NCBI GenBank assembly: GCA_944989445.1
Contig: CALYLW010000165.1
Coordinates: forward strand, 687,001-751,000
Direction of reading: 5' to 3'
DNA from: Ampullaceana balthica
Taxonomy: Eukaryota > Mollusca > Gastropoda > Lymnaeidae
Length of the DNA: 64,000 nt
A program made the position numbers and the translations under genes. Every line of letters starts with the position of its first letter. Position 1 is the stretch's first letter. Shown piece after piece: positions 41,415 to 54,185 of this stretch. The notes beneath the pieces are model-generated. The model saw only the letters and a program-made list of their open reading frames with translations. It was not told the DNA's origin and did no database searches.

Positions 41415-42645
41415 TGTACACACAAATATAGTCTGATGTGTAGTGTAGACACAAATGTAGTCTGATGTGTAGTATAGACACAAATGTAGTCTGATGTGTA
41501 GTGTAGACACAAATGTAGTCTGATGTGTAGTGTAGACACAAATGTAGTCTGATGTGTAGACACAAATGTAGTCTGATGTGTAGTGTAGACACAAATGTAG
41601 TCTGATGTGTAGTGTAGACACAAATGTAGTCTGATGTGTAGTGTAGACACAAATGTAATCTGATGTGTAGTGTAGACACAAATGTAGTCTGATGTGTAGT
41701 GTAGACACAAATGTAGTCTGATGTGTAGTGTAGACACAAATGTAGTCTGATGTGTAGACACAAATGTAGTCTGATGTGTAGTGTAGACACAAATGTAGTC
41801 TGATGTGTAGTGTAGACACAAATGTAGTCTGATGTGTAGTGTAGACACAAATGTAGTCTGATGTGTAGTGTAGACACAAATGTAGTCTGATGTGTAGTGT
41901 AGACACAAATGTAGTCTGATGTGTAGTGTAGACACAAATGTAGTCTGATGTGTAGTGTAGACACAAATGTAGTCTGATGTGTAGTGTAGACACAAATGTA
42001 GTCTGATGTGTAGACACAAATGTAGTCTGATGTGTAGTGTAGACACAAATGTAGTCTGATGTGTAGTGTAGACACAAATGTACTCTGATGTGTAGTGTAG
42101 ACACAAATGTAGTCTGATGTGTAGTGTAGACACAAATGTACTCTGATGTGTAGTGTAGACACAAATGTAGTCTGATGTGTAGACACAAATGTAGTCTGAT
42201 GTGTAGACACAAATGTACTCTGATGTGTAGACACAAATGTACTCTGATGTGTAGAACCAAATGTACTCTGATGTGTAGACACAAATGTACTCTGATGTGT
42301 AGACACAAATGTACTCTGATGTGTAGACACAAATGTACTCTGATGTGTAGTGTAGACACAAAAGTACTCTGATGTGTAGACACAAATGTACTCTGATGTG
42401 TAGACACAAATGTACTCTGATGTGTAGACACAAATGTAGTCTGATGTGTAGACACAAATGTACTCTGATGTGTAGACACAAATGTACTCTGATGTGTAGA
42501 CACAAATGTACTCTGATGTGTAGACACAAATGTACTCTGATGTGTAGAAACAAATGTACTCTGATGTGTAGACACAAATGTAGTCTGATGTTTAGACACA
42601 AATGTACTCTGATGTGTAGTGTAGACACAAATGTAGTCTGATGGG
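41415..42645. repeat. 29/24-bp minisatellite, about 46 copies
   Basis: 29-bp unit ACACAAATGTAGTCTGATGT plus GTAGTGTAG dominates the left two thirds; a 24-bp form lacking TGTAG, and mostly with TACTCTG for TAGTCTG, dominates the right third (from about 42180). Frames of over 400 codons on the minus strand are artefacts. Confidence 0.95.
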
Positions 42646-42736
42646 TCTTAAAGAACTATTTGTTGCCTAGCAGATGAGACAGCGTAGTAAATTTGGTCAT
42701 GCCGAAGTAAAAATACATTTGGGCATTTTTGGTTCA

Positions 42737-44630
42737 GTGAGGAATTATACTGTATGTCCAGTTTATTATAGTCTGGTCAGGAATGGTACTGTGTGTCTAG
42801 TTTATTATAGTCTGGTCAGGAATGGTACTGTGTGTCTAGTTTATTATAGTCTGGTCAGGAATGGTACTGTGTGTCTAGTTTATTATAGTCTGGTCAGGAA
42901 TGGTACTGTGTGTCTAGTTTATTATAGTCTGGTCAGGAATGGTACTGTGTGTCTAGTTTATTATAGTCTGGTCAGGAATGGTACTGTGTGTCTAGTTTAT
43001 TATAGTCTGGTCAGGAATGGTACTGTGTGTCTAGTTTATTATAGTCTGGTCAGGAATGGTACTGTGTGTCTAGTTTATTATAGTCTGGTCAGGAATGGTA
43101 CTGTGTGTCTAGTTTATTATAGTCTGGTCAGGAATGGTACTGTGTGTCTAGTTTATTATAGTCTGGTCAGGAATGGTACTGTGTGTCTAGTTTATTATAG
43201 TCTGGTCAGGAATGGTACTGTGTGTCTAGTTTATTATAGTCTGGTCAGGAATGGTACTGTGTGTCTAGTTTATTATAGTCTGGTCAGGAATAGTACTGTG
43301 TGTCTAGTTTATTATAGTCTGGTCAGGAATGGTACTGTATGTCTAATTTATTATAGTCTGGTCAGGAATGGTACTGTGTGTCTAGTTTATTATAGTCTGG
43401 TCAGGAATGGTACTGTGTGTCTAGTTTATTATAGTCTGGTCAGGAATGGTACTGTGTGTCTAGTTTATTATAGTCTGGTCAGGAATGGTACTGTGTGTCT
43501 AGTTTATTATAGTCTGGTCAGGAATGGTACTGTGTGTCTAGTTTATTATAGTCTGGTCAGGAATGGTACTGTGTGTCTAGTTTATTATAGTCTGGTCAGG
43601 AATAGTACTGTGTGTCTAGTTTATTATAGTCTGGTCAGGTATGGTACTGTGTGTCTAGTTTATTATAGTCTGGTCAGGAATGGTACTGTGTGTCTAGTTT
43701 ATTATAGTCTGGTCAGGAATAGTACTGTGTGTCTAGTTTATTATAGTCTGGTCAGGAATGGTACTGTGTGTCTAGTTTATTATAGTCTGGTCAGGAATGG
43801 TACTGTGTGTCTAGTTTATTATAGTCTGGTCAGGAATAGTACTGTGTGTCTAGTTTATTATAGTCTGGTCAGGTATGGTACTGTGTGTCTAGTTTATTAT
43901 AGTCAGGTCAGGAATGGTACTGTGTGTCTAGTTTATTATAGTCAGGTCAGGAATGGTACTGTGTGTCTAGTTTATTATAGTCTGGTCAGGAATGGTACTG
44001 TGTGTCTAGTTTATTATAGTCTGGTCAGGAATGGTACTGTGTGTCTAGTTTATTATAGTCTGGTCAGGTATGGTACTGTGTGTCTAGTTTATTATAGTCT
44101 GGTCAGGAATGGTACTGTGTGTCTAGTTTATTATAGTCTGGTCAGGAATAGTACTGTGTGTCTAGTTTATTATAGTCTGGTCAGGAATGGTACTGTGTGT
44201 CTAGTTTATTATAGTCTGGTCAGGAATGGTACTGTGTGTCTAGTTTATTATAGTCTGGTCAGGTATGGTACTGTGTGTCTAGTTTATTATAGTCTGGTCA
44301 GGAATGGTACTGTGTGTCTAGTTTATTATAGTCTGGTCAGGAATGGTACTGTGTGTCTAGTTTATTATAGTCTGGTCAGGAATGGTACTGTGTGTCTAGT
44401 TTATTATAGTCTGGTCAGGTATGGTACTGTGTGTCTAGTTTATTATAGTCTGGTCAGGTATGGTACTGTGTGTCTAGTTTATTATAGTCTGGTCAGGAAT
44501 GGTACTGTGTGTCTAGTTTATTATAGTCTGGTCAGGAATGGTACTGTGTGTCTAGTTTATTATAGTCTGGTCAGGAATAGTACTGTGTGTCTAGTTTATT
44601 ATAGTCTGAACAGGAATGGTACTGTGTGTC
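42737..44630. repeat. 39-bp satellite, about 48 copies
   Basis: Unit CTGGTCAGGAATGGTACTGT plus GTGTCTAGTTTATTATAGT. Very uniform, with GGAATGG/GGAATAG/GGTATGG variants. 39 is a multiple of 3 and the plus frame has no stop, giving a 665-codon open frame of 13-residue repeats (LVRNGTVCLVYYS). No splice context, promoter or family match, so I do not call a gene. The unit is related to the 42-bp array downstream. Confidence 0.95.
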
Positions 44631-44967
44631 TCATCATCATCAGTGGCGCTACAGCCCATGTATGGCCCTGACCTGCTCCACCACATCATCATCATCAGTG
44701 GCGCTACAGCCCATGTATGGCCCTGACCTGCTCCACCACATCATCATCATCAGTGGCGCTACAGTCCATGTATGGCCCTGACCTGCTCCACCACATCATC
44801 ATCATCAGTGGCGCTACAGTCCATGTATGGCCCTGACCTGCTCCACCACATCATCATCATCAGTGGCGCTACAGTCCATGTATGGCCCTGACCTGCTCCA
44901 CCACATCATCATCATCATCAGTGGCGCTACAGTCCATGTAGGGCCCTGACCTGCTCCACCACATCCT
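44631..44967. repeat. 55-bp repeat, six copies
   Basis: Unit contains ATCATCATCAGTGGCGCTAC and CCTGACCTGCTCCACCACAT, with (ATC)n length variation. The sequence after the last copy (CCATTCGGATCGATCGATGG, CTTTCCTTCTCCATGCC) looks like the continuation of a longer dispersed element whose end was tandemly copied. Confidence 0.93.
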
Positions 44968-45039
44968 TCCATTCGGATCGATCGATGGCTTTCCTTCTCC
45001 ATGCCCGAACCCCCAGCTGTTGTTGGTCCGTTACCACAT

Positions 45040-48000
45040 ATATACTGTATGTCCTGTCTTTTATAGTAGTCCAGTCAGGAATAATACTGTATGTCCTGTC
45101 TATTATTATAGTCCAGTCAGTGATAATACTGTATGTCCTGTCTATTATAGTAGTCCAGTCAGTGATAATACTGTATGTCCTGTCTATTATAGTAGTCCAG
45201 TCAGGAATAATACTGTATGTCCTGTCTATTATTATAGTCCAGTCAGGAACAATACTGTATGTCCTGTCTATTATAGTAGTCCAGTCAAGAATAATACTGT
45301 ATGTCCTGTCTATTATAGTAGACCAGTCAGGAATAATACTGTATGTCCTGTCTATTATTATAGTCCAGTCAGGAATAATACTGTATGTCCTGTCTATTAT
45401 TATAGTCCAGTCAGGAATAATACTGTATGTCCTGTCTATTATAGTAGTCCAGTCAGGAATAATACTGTATGTCCTGTCTATTATTATAGTCCAGTCAAGA
45501 ATAATACTGTATGTCCTGTCTATTATAGTAATCCAGTCAGGAATAATACTGTATGTCCTGTCTATTATAGTATTCCAGTCAAGAATAATACTGTATGTCC
45601 TGTCTATTATAGTAGTCCAGTCAGGAATAATACTGTATGTCCTGTCTATTATAGTAGTCCAGTCAGTGATAATACTGTATGTCCTGTCTATTATAGTAGT
45701 CCAGTCAGGAATAATACTGTATGTCCTGTCTATTATAGTAGTCCAGTCAGGAATAATACTGTATGTCCTGTCTATTATAGTAGTCCAGTCAGTGATAATA
45801 CTGTATGTCCTGTCTATTATAGTAGTCCACTCAGTGATAATACTGTATGTCCTGTCTATTATAGTAGTCCAGTCAGTGATAATACTGTATGTCCTGTCTA
45901 TTATAGTAGTCCAGTCAGTGATAATACTGTATGTCCTGTCTATTATAGTAGTCCAGTCAGTGATACTACTGTATGTCCTGTCTATTATAGTAGTCCAGTC
46001 AGGAATAATACTGTATGTCCTGTCTATTATAGTAGTCCAGTCAAGAATAATACTGTATGTCCTGTCTATTATAGTAGTCCAGTCAGTGATAATACTGTAT
46101 GTCCTGTCTATTATAGTAGTCCAGTCAAGAATAATACTGTATGTCCTGTCTATTATAGTAGTCCAGTCAGTGATAATACTGTATGTCCTGTCTATTATAG
46201 TAGTCCAGTCAGGAATAATACTGTATGTCCTGTCTATTATAGTAGTTCAGTCAGGAATAATACTGTATGTCCTGTCTATTATTATAGTCCAGTCAGTGAT
46301 AATACTGTATGTCCTGTCTATTATAGTAGTCCAGTCAGGAATAATACTGTATATCCTGTCTATTATAGTAGTCCAGTCAGGAATAATACTGTATGTCCTG
46401 TCTATTATTATAGTCCAGTCAGTGATAATACTGTATGTCCTGTCTATTATAGTAGTCCAGTCAGGAATAATACTGTATGTCCTGTCTATTATTATAGTCC
46501 AGTCAGTGATAATACTGTATGTCCTGTCTATTATTATAGTCCAGTCAAGAATAATACTGTATGTCCTGTCTATTATAGTAGTCCAGTCAGGAATAATACT
46601 GTATGTCCTGTCTATTATAGTAGTCCAGTCAGGAATAATACTGTATGTCCTGTCTATTATAGTAGTCCAGTCAGTGATAATACTGTATGTCCTGTCTATT
46701 ATAGTAGTCCACTCAGTGATAATACTGTATGTCCTGTCTATTATAGTAGTCCAGTCAGTGATAATACTGTATGTCCTGTCTATTATAGTAGTCCAGTCAG
46801 TGATAATACTGTATGTCCTGTCTATTATAGTAGTCCAGTCAGGAATAATACTGTATGTCCTGTCTATTATAGTAGTCCAGTCAGTGATAATACTGTATGT
46901 CCTGTCTATTATAGTAGTCCAGTCAGTGATAATACTGTATGTCCTGTCTATTATAGTAGTCCAGTCAGTGATAATACTGTATGTCCTGTCTATTATAGTA
47001 GTCCAGTCAGAATAATACTGTATGTCCTGTCTATTATAGTAGTCCAGTCAGTGATAATACTGTATGTCCTGTCTATTATAGTAGTCCAGTCAGAATAATA
47101 CTGTATGTCCTGTCTATTATAGTAGTCCAGTCAGTGATAATACTGTATGTCCTGTCTATTATAGTAGTCCAGTCAGGAATAATACTGTATGTCCTGTCTA
47201 TTATAGTAGTCCAGTCAGGAATAATACTGTATGTCCTGTCTATTATAGTAGTCCAGTCAGTGATAATACTGTATGTCCTGTCTATTATAGTAGTCCAGTC
47301 AGTGATAATACTGTATGTCCTGTCTATTATAGTAGTTCAGTCAGGAATAATACTGTATGTCCTGTCTATTATAGTAGTCCAGTCAGGAATAATACTGTAT
47401 GTCCTGTCTATTATTATAGTCCAGTCAGTGATAATACTGTATGTCCTGTCTATTATAGTAGTCCAGTCAGGAATAATACTGTATGTCCTGTCTATTATAG
47501 TAGTCCAGTCAGGAATAATACTGTATGTCCTGTCTATTATTATAGTCCAGTCAGTGATAATACTGTATGTCCTGTCTATTATAGTAGTCCAGTCAGGAAT
47601 AATACTGTATGTCCTGTCTATTATATAGTCCAGTCAGTGATAATACTGTATGTCCTGTCTATTATTATAGTCCAGTCAGAATAATACTGTATGTCCTGTC
47701 TATTATAGTAGTCCAGTCAGGAATTATACTGTATGTCCTGTCTATTATAGTAGTCCAGTCAGGAATAATACTGTATGTCCTGTCTATTATAGTAGTCCAG
47801 TCAGTGATAATACTGTATGTCCTGTCTTTTATAGTAGTCCACTCAGTGATAATACTGTATGTCCTGTCTATTATAGTAGTCCAGTCAGTGATAATACTGT
47901 ATGTCCTGTCTATTATAGTAGTCCAGTCAGTGATAATACTGTATGTCCTGTCTATTATAGTAGTCCAGTCAGTGATAATACTGTATGTCCTGTCTATTAT

Positions 48001-51000
48001 AGTAGTCCAGTCAGGAATAATACTGTATGTCCTGTCTATTATAGTAGTCCAGTCAGGAATAATACTGTATGTCCTGTCTATTATAGTAGTCCAGTCAGTG
48101 ATAATACTGTATGTCCTGTCTATTATAGTAGTCCAGTCAAGAATAATACTGTATGTCCTGTCTATTATAGTAGTCCAGTCAGTGATAATACTGTATGTCC
48201 TGTCTATTATAGTAGTCCAGTCAGGAATAATACTGTATGTCCTGTCTATTATAGTAGTCCAGTCAGGAATAATACTGTATGTCCTGTCTATTATAGTAGT
48301 CCAGTCAGTGATAATACTGTATGTCCTGTCTATTATAGTAGTCCAGTCAGTGATAATACTGTATGTCCTGTCTATTATAGTAGTCCAGTCAGGAATAATA
48401 CTGTATGTCCTGTCTATTATAGTAGTTCAGTCAGGAATAATACTGTATGTCCTGTCTATTATAGTAGTTCAGTCAGGAATAATACTGTATGTCCTGTCTA
48501 TTATAGTAGTTCAGTCAGGAATAATACTGTATGTCCTGTCTATTATAGTAGTTCAGTCAGGAATAATACTGTATGTCCTGTCTATTATAGTAGTTCAGTG
48601 AGGAATAATACTGTATGTCCTGTCTATTATAGTAGTCCAGTCAGGAATAATACTGTATGTCCTGTCTATTATTATAGTCCAGTCAGGAATAATACTGTAT
48701 GTCCTGTCTATTATAGTAGTCCAGTCAGGAATAATACTGTATGTCCTGTCTATTATAGTAGTCCAGTCAGGAATAATACTGTATGTCCTGTCTATTATAG
48801 TAGTCCAGTCAGTGATAATACTGTATGTCCTGTCTATTATAGTAGTTCAGTCAGGAATAATACTGTATGTCCTGTCTATTATAGTAGTTCAGTCAGGAAT
48901 AATACTGTATGTCCTGTCTATTATAGTAGTTCAGTCAGGAATAATACTGTATGTCCTGTCTATTATAGTAGTCCAGTCAGGAATACTACTGTATGTCCTG
49001 TCTATTATAGTAGTTCAGTCAGGAATAATACTGTATGTCCTGTCTATTATAGTAGTTCAGTCAGGAATAATACTGTATGTCCTGTCTATTATAGTAGTTC
49101 AGTCAGGAATAATACTGTATGTCCTGTCTATTATAGTAGTCCAGTCAGGAATAATACTGTATGTCCTGTCTATTATAGTAGTTCAGTCAGGAATAATACT
49201 GTATGTCCTGTCTATTATAGTAGTCCAGTCAGTGATAATACTGTATGTCCTGTCTATTATAGTAGTCCAGTCAGGAATAATACTGTATGTCCTGTCTATT
49301 ATAGTAGTCCAGTCAGGAATAATACTGTATGTCCTGTCTATTATAGTAGTCCAGTCAGGAATAATACTGTATGTCCTGTCTATTATAGTAGTCCAGTCAG
49401 TGATAATACTGTATGTCCTGTCTATTATAGTAGTCCAGTCAGTGAATAATACTGTATGTCCTGTCTATTATAGTAGTCCAGTCAGGAATAATACTGTATG
49501 TCCTGTCTATTATAGTAGTCCAGTCAGTGATAATACTGTATGTCCTGTCTATTATAGTAGTCCAGTCAGTGATAATACTGTATGTCCTGTCTATTATAGT
49601 AGTCCAGTCAGGAATAATACTGTATGTCCTGTCTATTATAGTAGTCCAGTCAGGAATAATACTGTATGTCCTGTCTATTATAGTAGTCCAGTCAGTGATA
49701 ATACTGTATGTCCTGTCTATTATAGTAGTCCAGTCAGGAATAATACTGTATGTCCTGTCTATTATAGTAGTCCAGTCAGTGATAATACTGTATGTCCTGT
49801 CTATTATAGTAGTCCAGTCAGGAATAATACTGTATGTCCTGTCTATTATAGTAGTCCAGTCAGTGATAATACTGTATGTCCTGTCTATTATAGTAGTCCA
49901 GTCAGTGAATAATACTGTATGTCCTGTCTATTATAGTAGTCCAGTCAGGAATAATACTGTATGTCCTGTCTATTATAGTAGTTCAGTCAGGAATAATACT
50001 GTATGTCCTGTCTATTATAGTAGTCCAGTCAGGAATAATACTGTATGTCCTGTCTATTATAGTAGTCCAGTCAGGAATAATACTGTATGTCCTGTCTATT
50101 ATAGTAGTCCAGTCAGGAATAATACTGTATGTCCTGTCTATTATAGTAGTCCAGTCAGGAATAATACTGTATGTCCTGTCTATTATAGTAGTCCAGTCAG
50201 GAATAATACTGTATGTCCTGTCTATTATTAGTAGTCCAGTCAGGAATAATACTGTATGTCCTGTCTATTATAGTAGTCCAGTCAGTGATAATACTGTATG
50301 TCCTGTCTATTATAGTAGTCCAGTCAGGAATAATACTGTATGTCCTGTCTATTATAGTAGTCCAGTCAGGAATAATACTGTATGTCCTGTCTATTATAGT
50401 AGTCCAGTCAGGAATAATACTGTATGTCCTGTCTATTATAGTAGTTCAGTCAGGAATAATACTGTATGTCCTGTCTATTATAGTAGTCCAGTCAGGAATA
50501 ATACTGTATGTCCTGTCTATTATAGTAGTTCAGTCAGGAATAATACTGTATGTCCTGTCTATTATAGTAGTCCAGTCAGGAATAATACTGTATGTCCTGT
50601 CTATTATAGTAGTCCAGTCAGGAATAATACTGTATGTCCTGTCTATTATAGTAGTCCAGTCAGGAATAATACTGTATGTCCTGTCTATTATAGTAGTCCA
50701 GTCAGGAATAATACTGTATGTCCTGTCTATTATAGTAGTCCAGTCAGTGATAATACTGTATGTCCTGTCTATTATAGTAGTCCAGTCAGGAATAATACTG
50801 TATGTCCTGTCTATTATAGTAGTCCAGTCAGGAATAATACTGTATGTCCTGTCTATTATAGTAGTCCAGTCAGGAATAATACTGTATGTCCTGTCTATTA
50901 TAGTAGTCCAGTCAGGAATAATACTGTATGTCCTGTCTATTATAGTAGTCCAGTCAGGAATAATACTGTATGTCCTGTCTATTATAGTAGTCCAGTCAGG

Positions 51001-52452
51001 AATAATACTGTATGTCCTGTCTATTATAGTAGTCCAGTCAGGAATAATACTGTATGTCCTGTCTATTATAGTAGTCCAGTCAGGAATAATACTGTATGTC
51101 CTGTCTATTATAGTAGTCCAGTCAGGAATAATACTGTATGTCCTGTCTATTATAGTAGTCCAGTCAGTGATAATACTGTATGTCCTGTCTATTATAGTAG
51201 TCCAGTCAGGAATAATACTGTATGTCCTGTCTATTATAGTAGTTCAGTCAGGAATAATACTGTATGTCCTGTCTATTATAGTAGTCCAGTCAGGAATAAT
51301 ACTGTATGTCCTGTCTATTATAGTAGTTCAGTCAGGAATAATACTGTATGTCCTGTCTATTATAGTAGTCCAGTCAGTGATAATACTGTATGTCCTGTCT
51401 ATTATAGTAGTCCAGTCAGGAATAATACTGTATGTCCTGTCTATTATAGTAGTTCAGTCAGGAATAATACTGTATGTCCTGTCTATTATAGTAGTTCAGT
51501 CAGGAATAATACTGTATGTCCTGTCTATTATAGTAGTCCAGTCAGTGATAATACTGTATGTCCTGTCTATTATAGTAGTTCAGTCAGGAATAATACTGTA
51601 TGTCCTGTCTATTATAGTAGTCCAGTCAGGAATAATACTGTATGTCCTGTCTATTATAGTAGTCCAGTCAGTGATAATACTGTATGTCCTGTCTATTATA
51701 GTAGTCCAGTCAGTGATAATACTGTATGTCCTGTCTATTATAGTAGTTCAGTCAGGAATAATACTGTATATCCTGTCTATTATAGTAGTTAAGTCAGGAA
51801 TAATACTGTATGTCCTGTCTATTATAGTAGTTCAGTCAGGAATAATACTGTATGTCCTGTCTATTATAGTAGTCCAGTCAGTGATAATAATGTATGTCCT
51901 GTCTATTATAGTAGTTCAGTCAGGAATAATACTGTATGTCCTGTCTATTATAGTAGTCCAGTCAGTGATAATACTGTATGTCCTGTCTATTATAGTAGTT
52001 CAGTCAGGAATAATACTGTATATCCTGTCTATTATAGTAGTTCAGTCAGGAATAATACTGTATGTCCTGTCTATTATTATAGTCCAGTCAGGAATAATAC
52101 TGTATGTCCTGTCTATTATAGTAGTTCAGTCAGGAATAATACTGTATATCCTGTCTATTATAGTAGTTCAGTCAGGAATAATACTGTATGTCCTGTCTAT
52201 TATTATAGTCCAGTCAGGAATAATACTGTATGTCCTGTCTATTATAGTAGTTCAGTCAGGAATAATAATGTATGTCCTGTCTATTATAGTAGTTCAGTCA
52301 GGAATAATACTGTATGTCCTGTCTATTATAGTAGTTCAGTCAGGAATAATACTGTATGTCCTGTCTATTATTATAGTCCAGTCAGGAATAATACTGTATG
52401 TCCTGTCTATTATAGTAGTCCAGTCAGGAATTATACTATGTGTCCAGTTTCT
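45040..52452. repeat. 42-bp satellite, about 176 copies
   Basis: Unit CCAGTCAGGAATAATACTGT plus ATGTCCTGTCTATTATAGTA and GT. Main variants are CAGGAAT/CAGTGAT/CAAGAAT, TAGTAGT/TATTATAGT and CCAGTC/TTCAGTC. Two plus frames stay open for hundreds of codons because 42 is a multiple of 3. Single-base indels (for example near 47007, 47090, 47672) shift the frame without concern, which argues against coding. Confidence 0.97.
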
Positions 52453-53427
52453 CTTCTACTCCAGGTTCAGGTTTACACTCATGATCTTCAGTTCCCGCCC
52501 CTTACTCAGCGCCACCATTTAATGGATATCTTCCATCAGAACACATCCATCAGAACACATCCATCAGAACACATATTTGTGGACATAAAATTAAGCTTAT
52601 AGCCGATCCTTGCTGAAGTTCTTTAGCGTATATCTCTCCACGACAGCCAAGGTCAACAAATGACGTGTTTCCGGTCTGTAAAGGATACCACCAAGATCGA
52701 GCCAATGGCCAAGTCAGAGTGGCCGCCCCTCAATAGAACGGTCTAGACGCGCTTGGGAAAACAAACCGCCAATAAAAAATTGATATCAATTCGCGTGATT
52801 TTGTTTTGATTCGTTGTCCTGGAGCAAGTTTTTCTCGCCTGTCGAAAGATGAGTGCAGTCATAGCGACCTTCTGACCTAACGATATTTTCACGGGGCTCG
52901 TCTATGTCGTATCAGGGCGTGCAGATGACGAGGTTATGCAGGGCGTTCACTTGTTGCTAGGCAGCTACATGTGGTTCCACCTATAAGCGTGCTTTGAGCT
53001 TTATTGTTATGTTTGAGCTATTCAGCTATAGTTTTAGCTATTGTTAGTATCAGTTTCATCTTTACTACACGTAATACTAGTTTTATCCGATATTTTCCAT
53101 GTTTCAGCTATTCGACTCTACGATTTAGCTCTATATTCTATGTTTTAGAAATGTATTCTATGTTTCACATATAATTATATTTTTCAGTTGTACTATGCTA
53201 TGTTTCAACTGTACTATGCTTCACCTCCGCTGTGCCATTTCTAAGCTGTACTATGGCTATGTTTCAGTTGTACTATGGCTATATTTCAGCTGAAATATAC
53301 TATGTCTCAGTCGTACTATGGCTATGTTTCAGCTGTATTATGCGTCAACTGTACTATGCTATGTTTCAGGTATACTATGCTATGTTTCAGAATACCACGA
53401 AAACTAAATTTTAAAATAAGAAAAACC
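52453..53427. other. Mostly single-copy DNA with short repeats
   Basis: No gene seen. Has a 14-bp triplication (CAGAACACATCCAT, 52531-52570) and a degenerate 20-23 bp repeat around TGTACTATGCTATGTTTCAG at about 53160-53395. Confidence 0.55.
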
Positions 53428-53932
53428 CGTAAAAAACCAAGTTTTTGACTATAAATCCTTTATGTACGAGAAGTAACTAAAAGAATGTTCATTATAATAC
53501 GCAGCGCCAGACCATCCAGAAATACAAAATTGCAGTTGTGTCGTAAACCATGTTTAATATAATGCGCACCGATCAGGAATATGTTTATAAAAAGAGCTGT
53601 CAATAAAATACGCACCTTATTGCGCGACAGAAAGGTTGTTCAATATAATACGCACCGCGACGCTCTATCTCAAAAAATAGCATGATACATAGGAATAAAT
53701 AAAATAATCTAAAAAATCAATAATTTAATTACGGTACATGCGATCGATCAGAAATTTTGATACATTGTTTTTATCATTGGTACGAAACTGCCTGCAAAAT
53801 TTCAGCTCGCTATCTTGCGAGCAAGTGGGTTAAAAATCGATCAAAAGTTTTGGCGACAACGTCGGTCGGTCGGTCGGTCGGTCGGTCGGCCGCAGACACC
53901 ACGAGTTAATATAAAGGATATAAAAAGGGTTA
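53428..53932 (-). mobile_element. Repeat family B, inverted copy
   Basis: Begins AAGTTTTTGACTATAAATCC and TTTATGTACGAG, ends GAGTTAATATAAAGGAT; matches the copies at 25629 and 29054 along its length. A (CGGT)n run of about seven units replaces the variable part near 53862-53890. Confidence 0.88.
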
Positions 53933-54021
53933 AAAAGCGTTATTGAAAAAGACTCACTATGAAATACGTTCTCTGCTATAAAGTAGAAGGTTAATAAATA
54001 TTTCGTTCAATCCTTAGACAA

Positions 54022-54081
54022 ACTGTGGACGAGTGGACAAGTGGACGAGTGGACGAGTGGACGAGTGGACGAGTGGACAAG
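54022..54081. repeat. 8-bp minisatellite
   Basis: About seven copies of GTGGACGA/GTGGACAA. Confidence 0.9.
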
Positions 54082-54185
54082 TTTACTTGATGAAAGCTAC
54101 AAATACAAACGAAAAATCAGAACATGTTTTGACAAAGTGAAATGCTGAAATCAAAGAATCCCAATTAAAAGAGCTGGCAGCACTG

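Noticed and set aside
41302..42628. Minus-strand frames of 342-410 codons rich in His, Thr and Cys
   Set aside because: Three overlapping frames of the same minisatellite; not a metal-binding protein.
42674..44671. 665-codon plus-strand open frame of 13-residue repeats
   Set aside because: It is a 39-bp satellite without stops; no start context, splice sites or family match, and it runs out of the array only by chance.
44985..52522. Several plus-strand frames of 164-769 codons with LYVLSIIVVQS-type repeats
   Set aside because: Stop-free 42-bp units read in two frames at once; indels break the frames freely.
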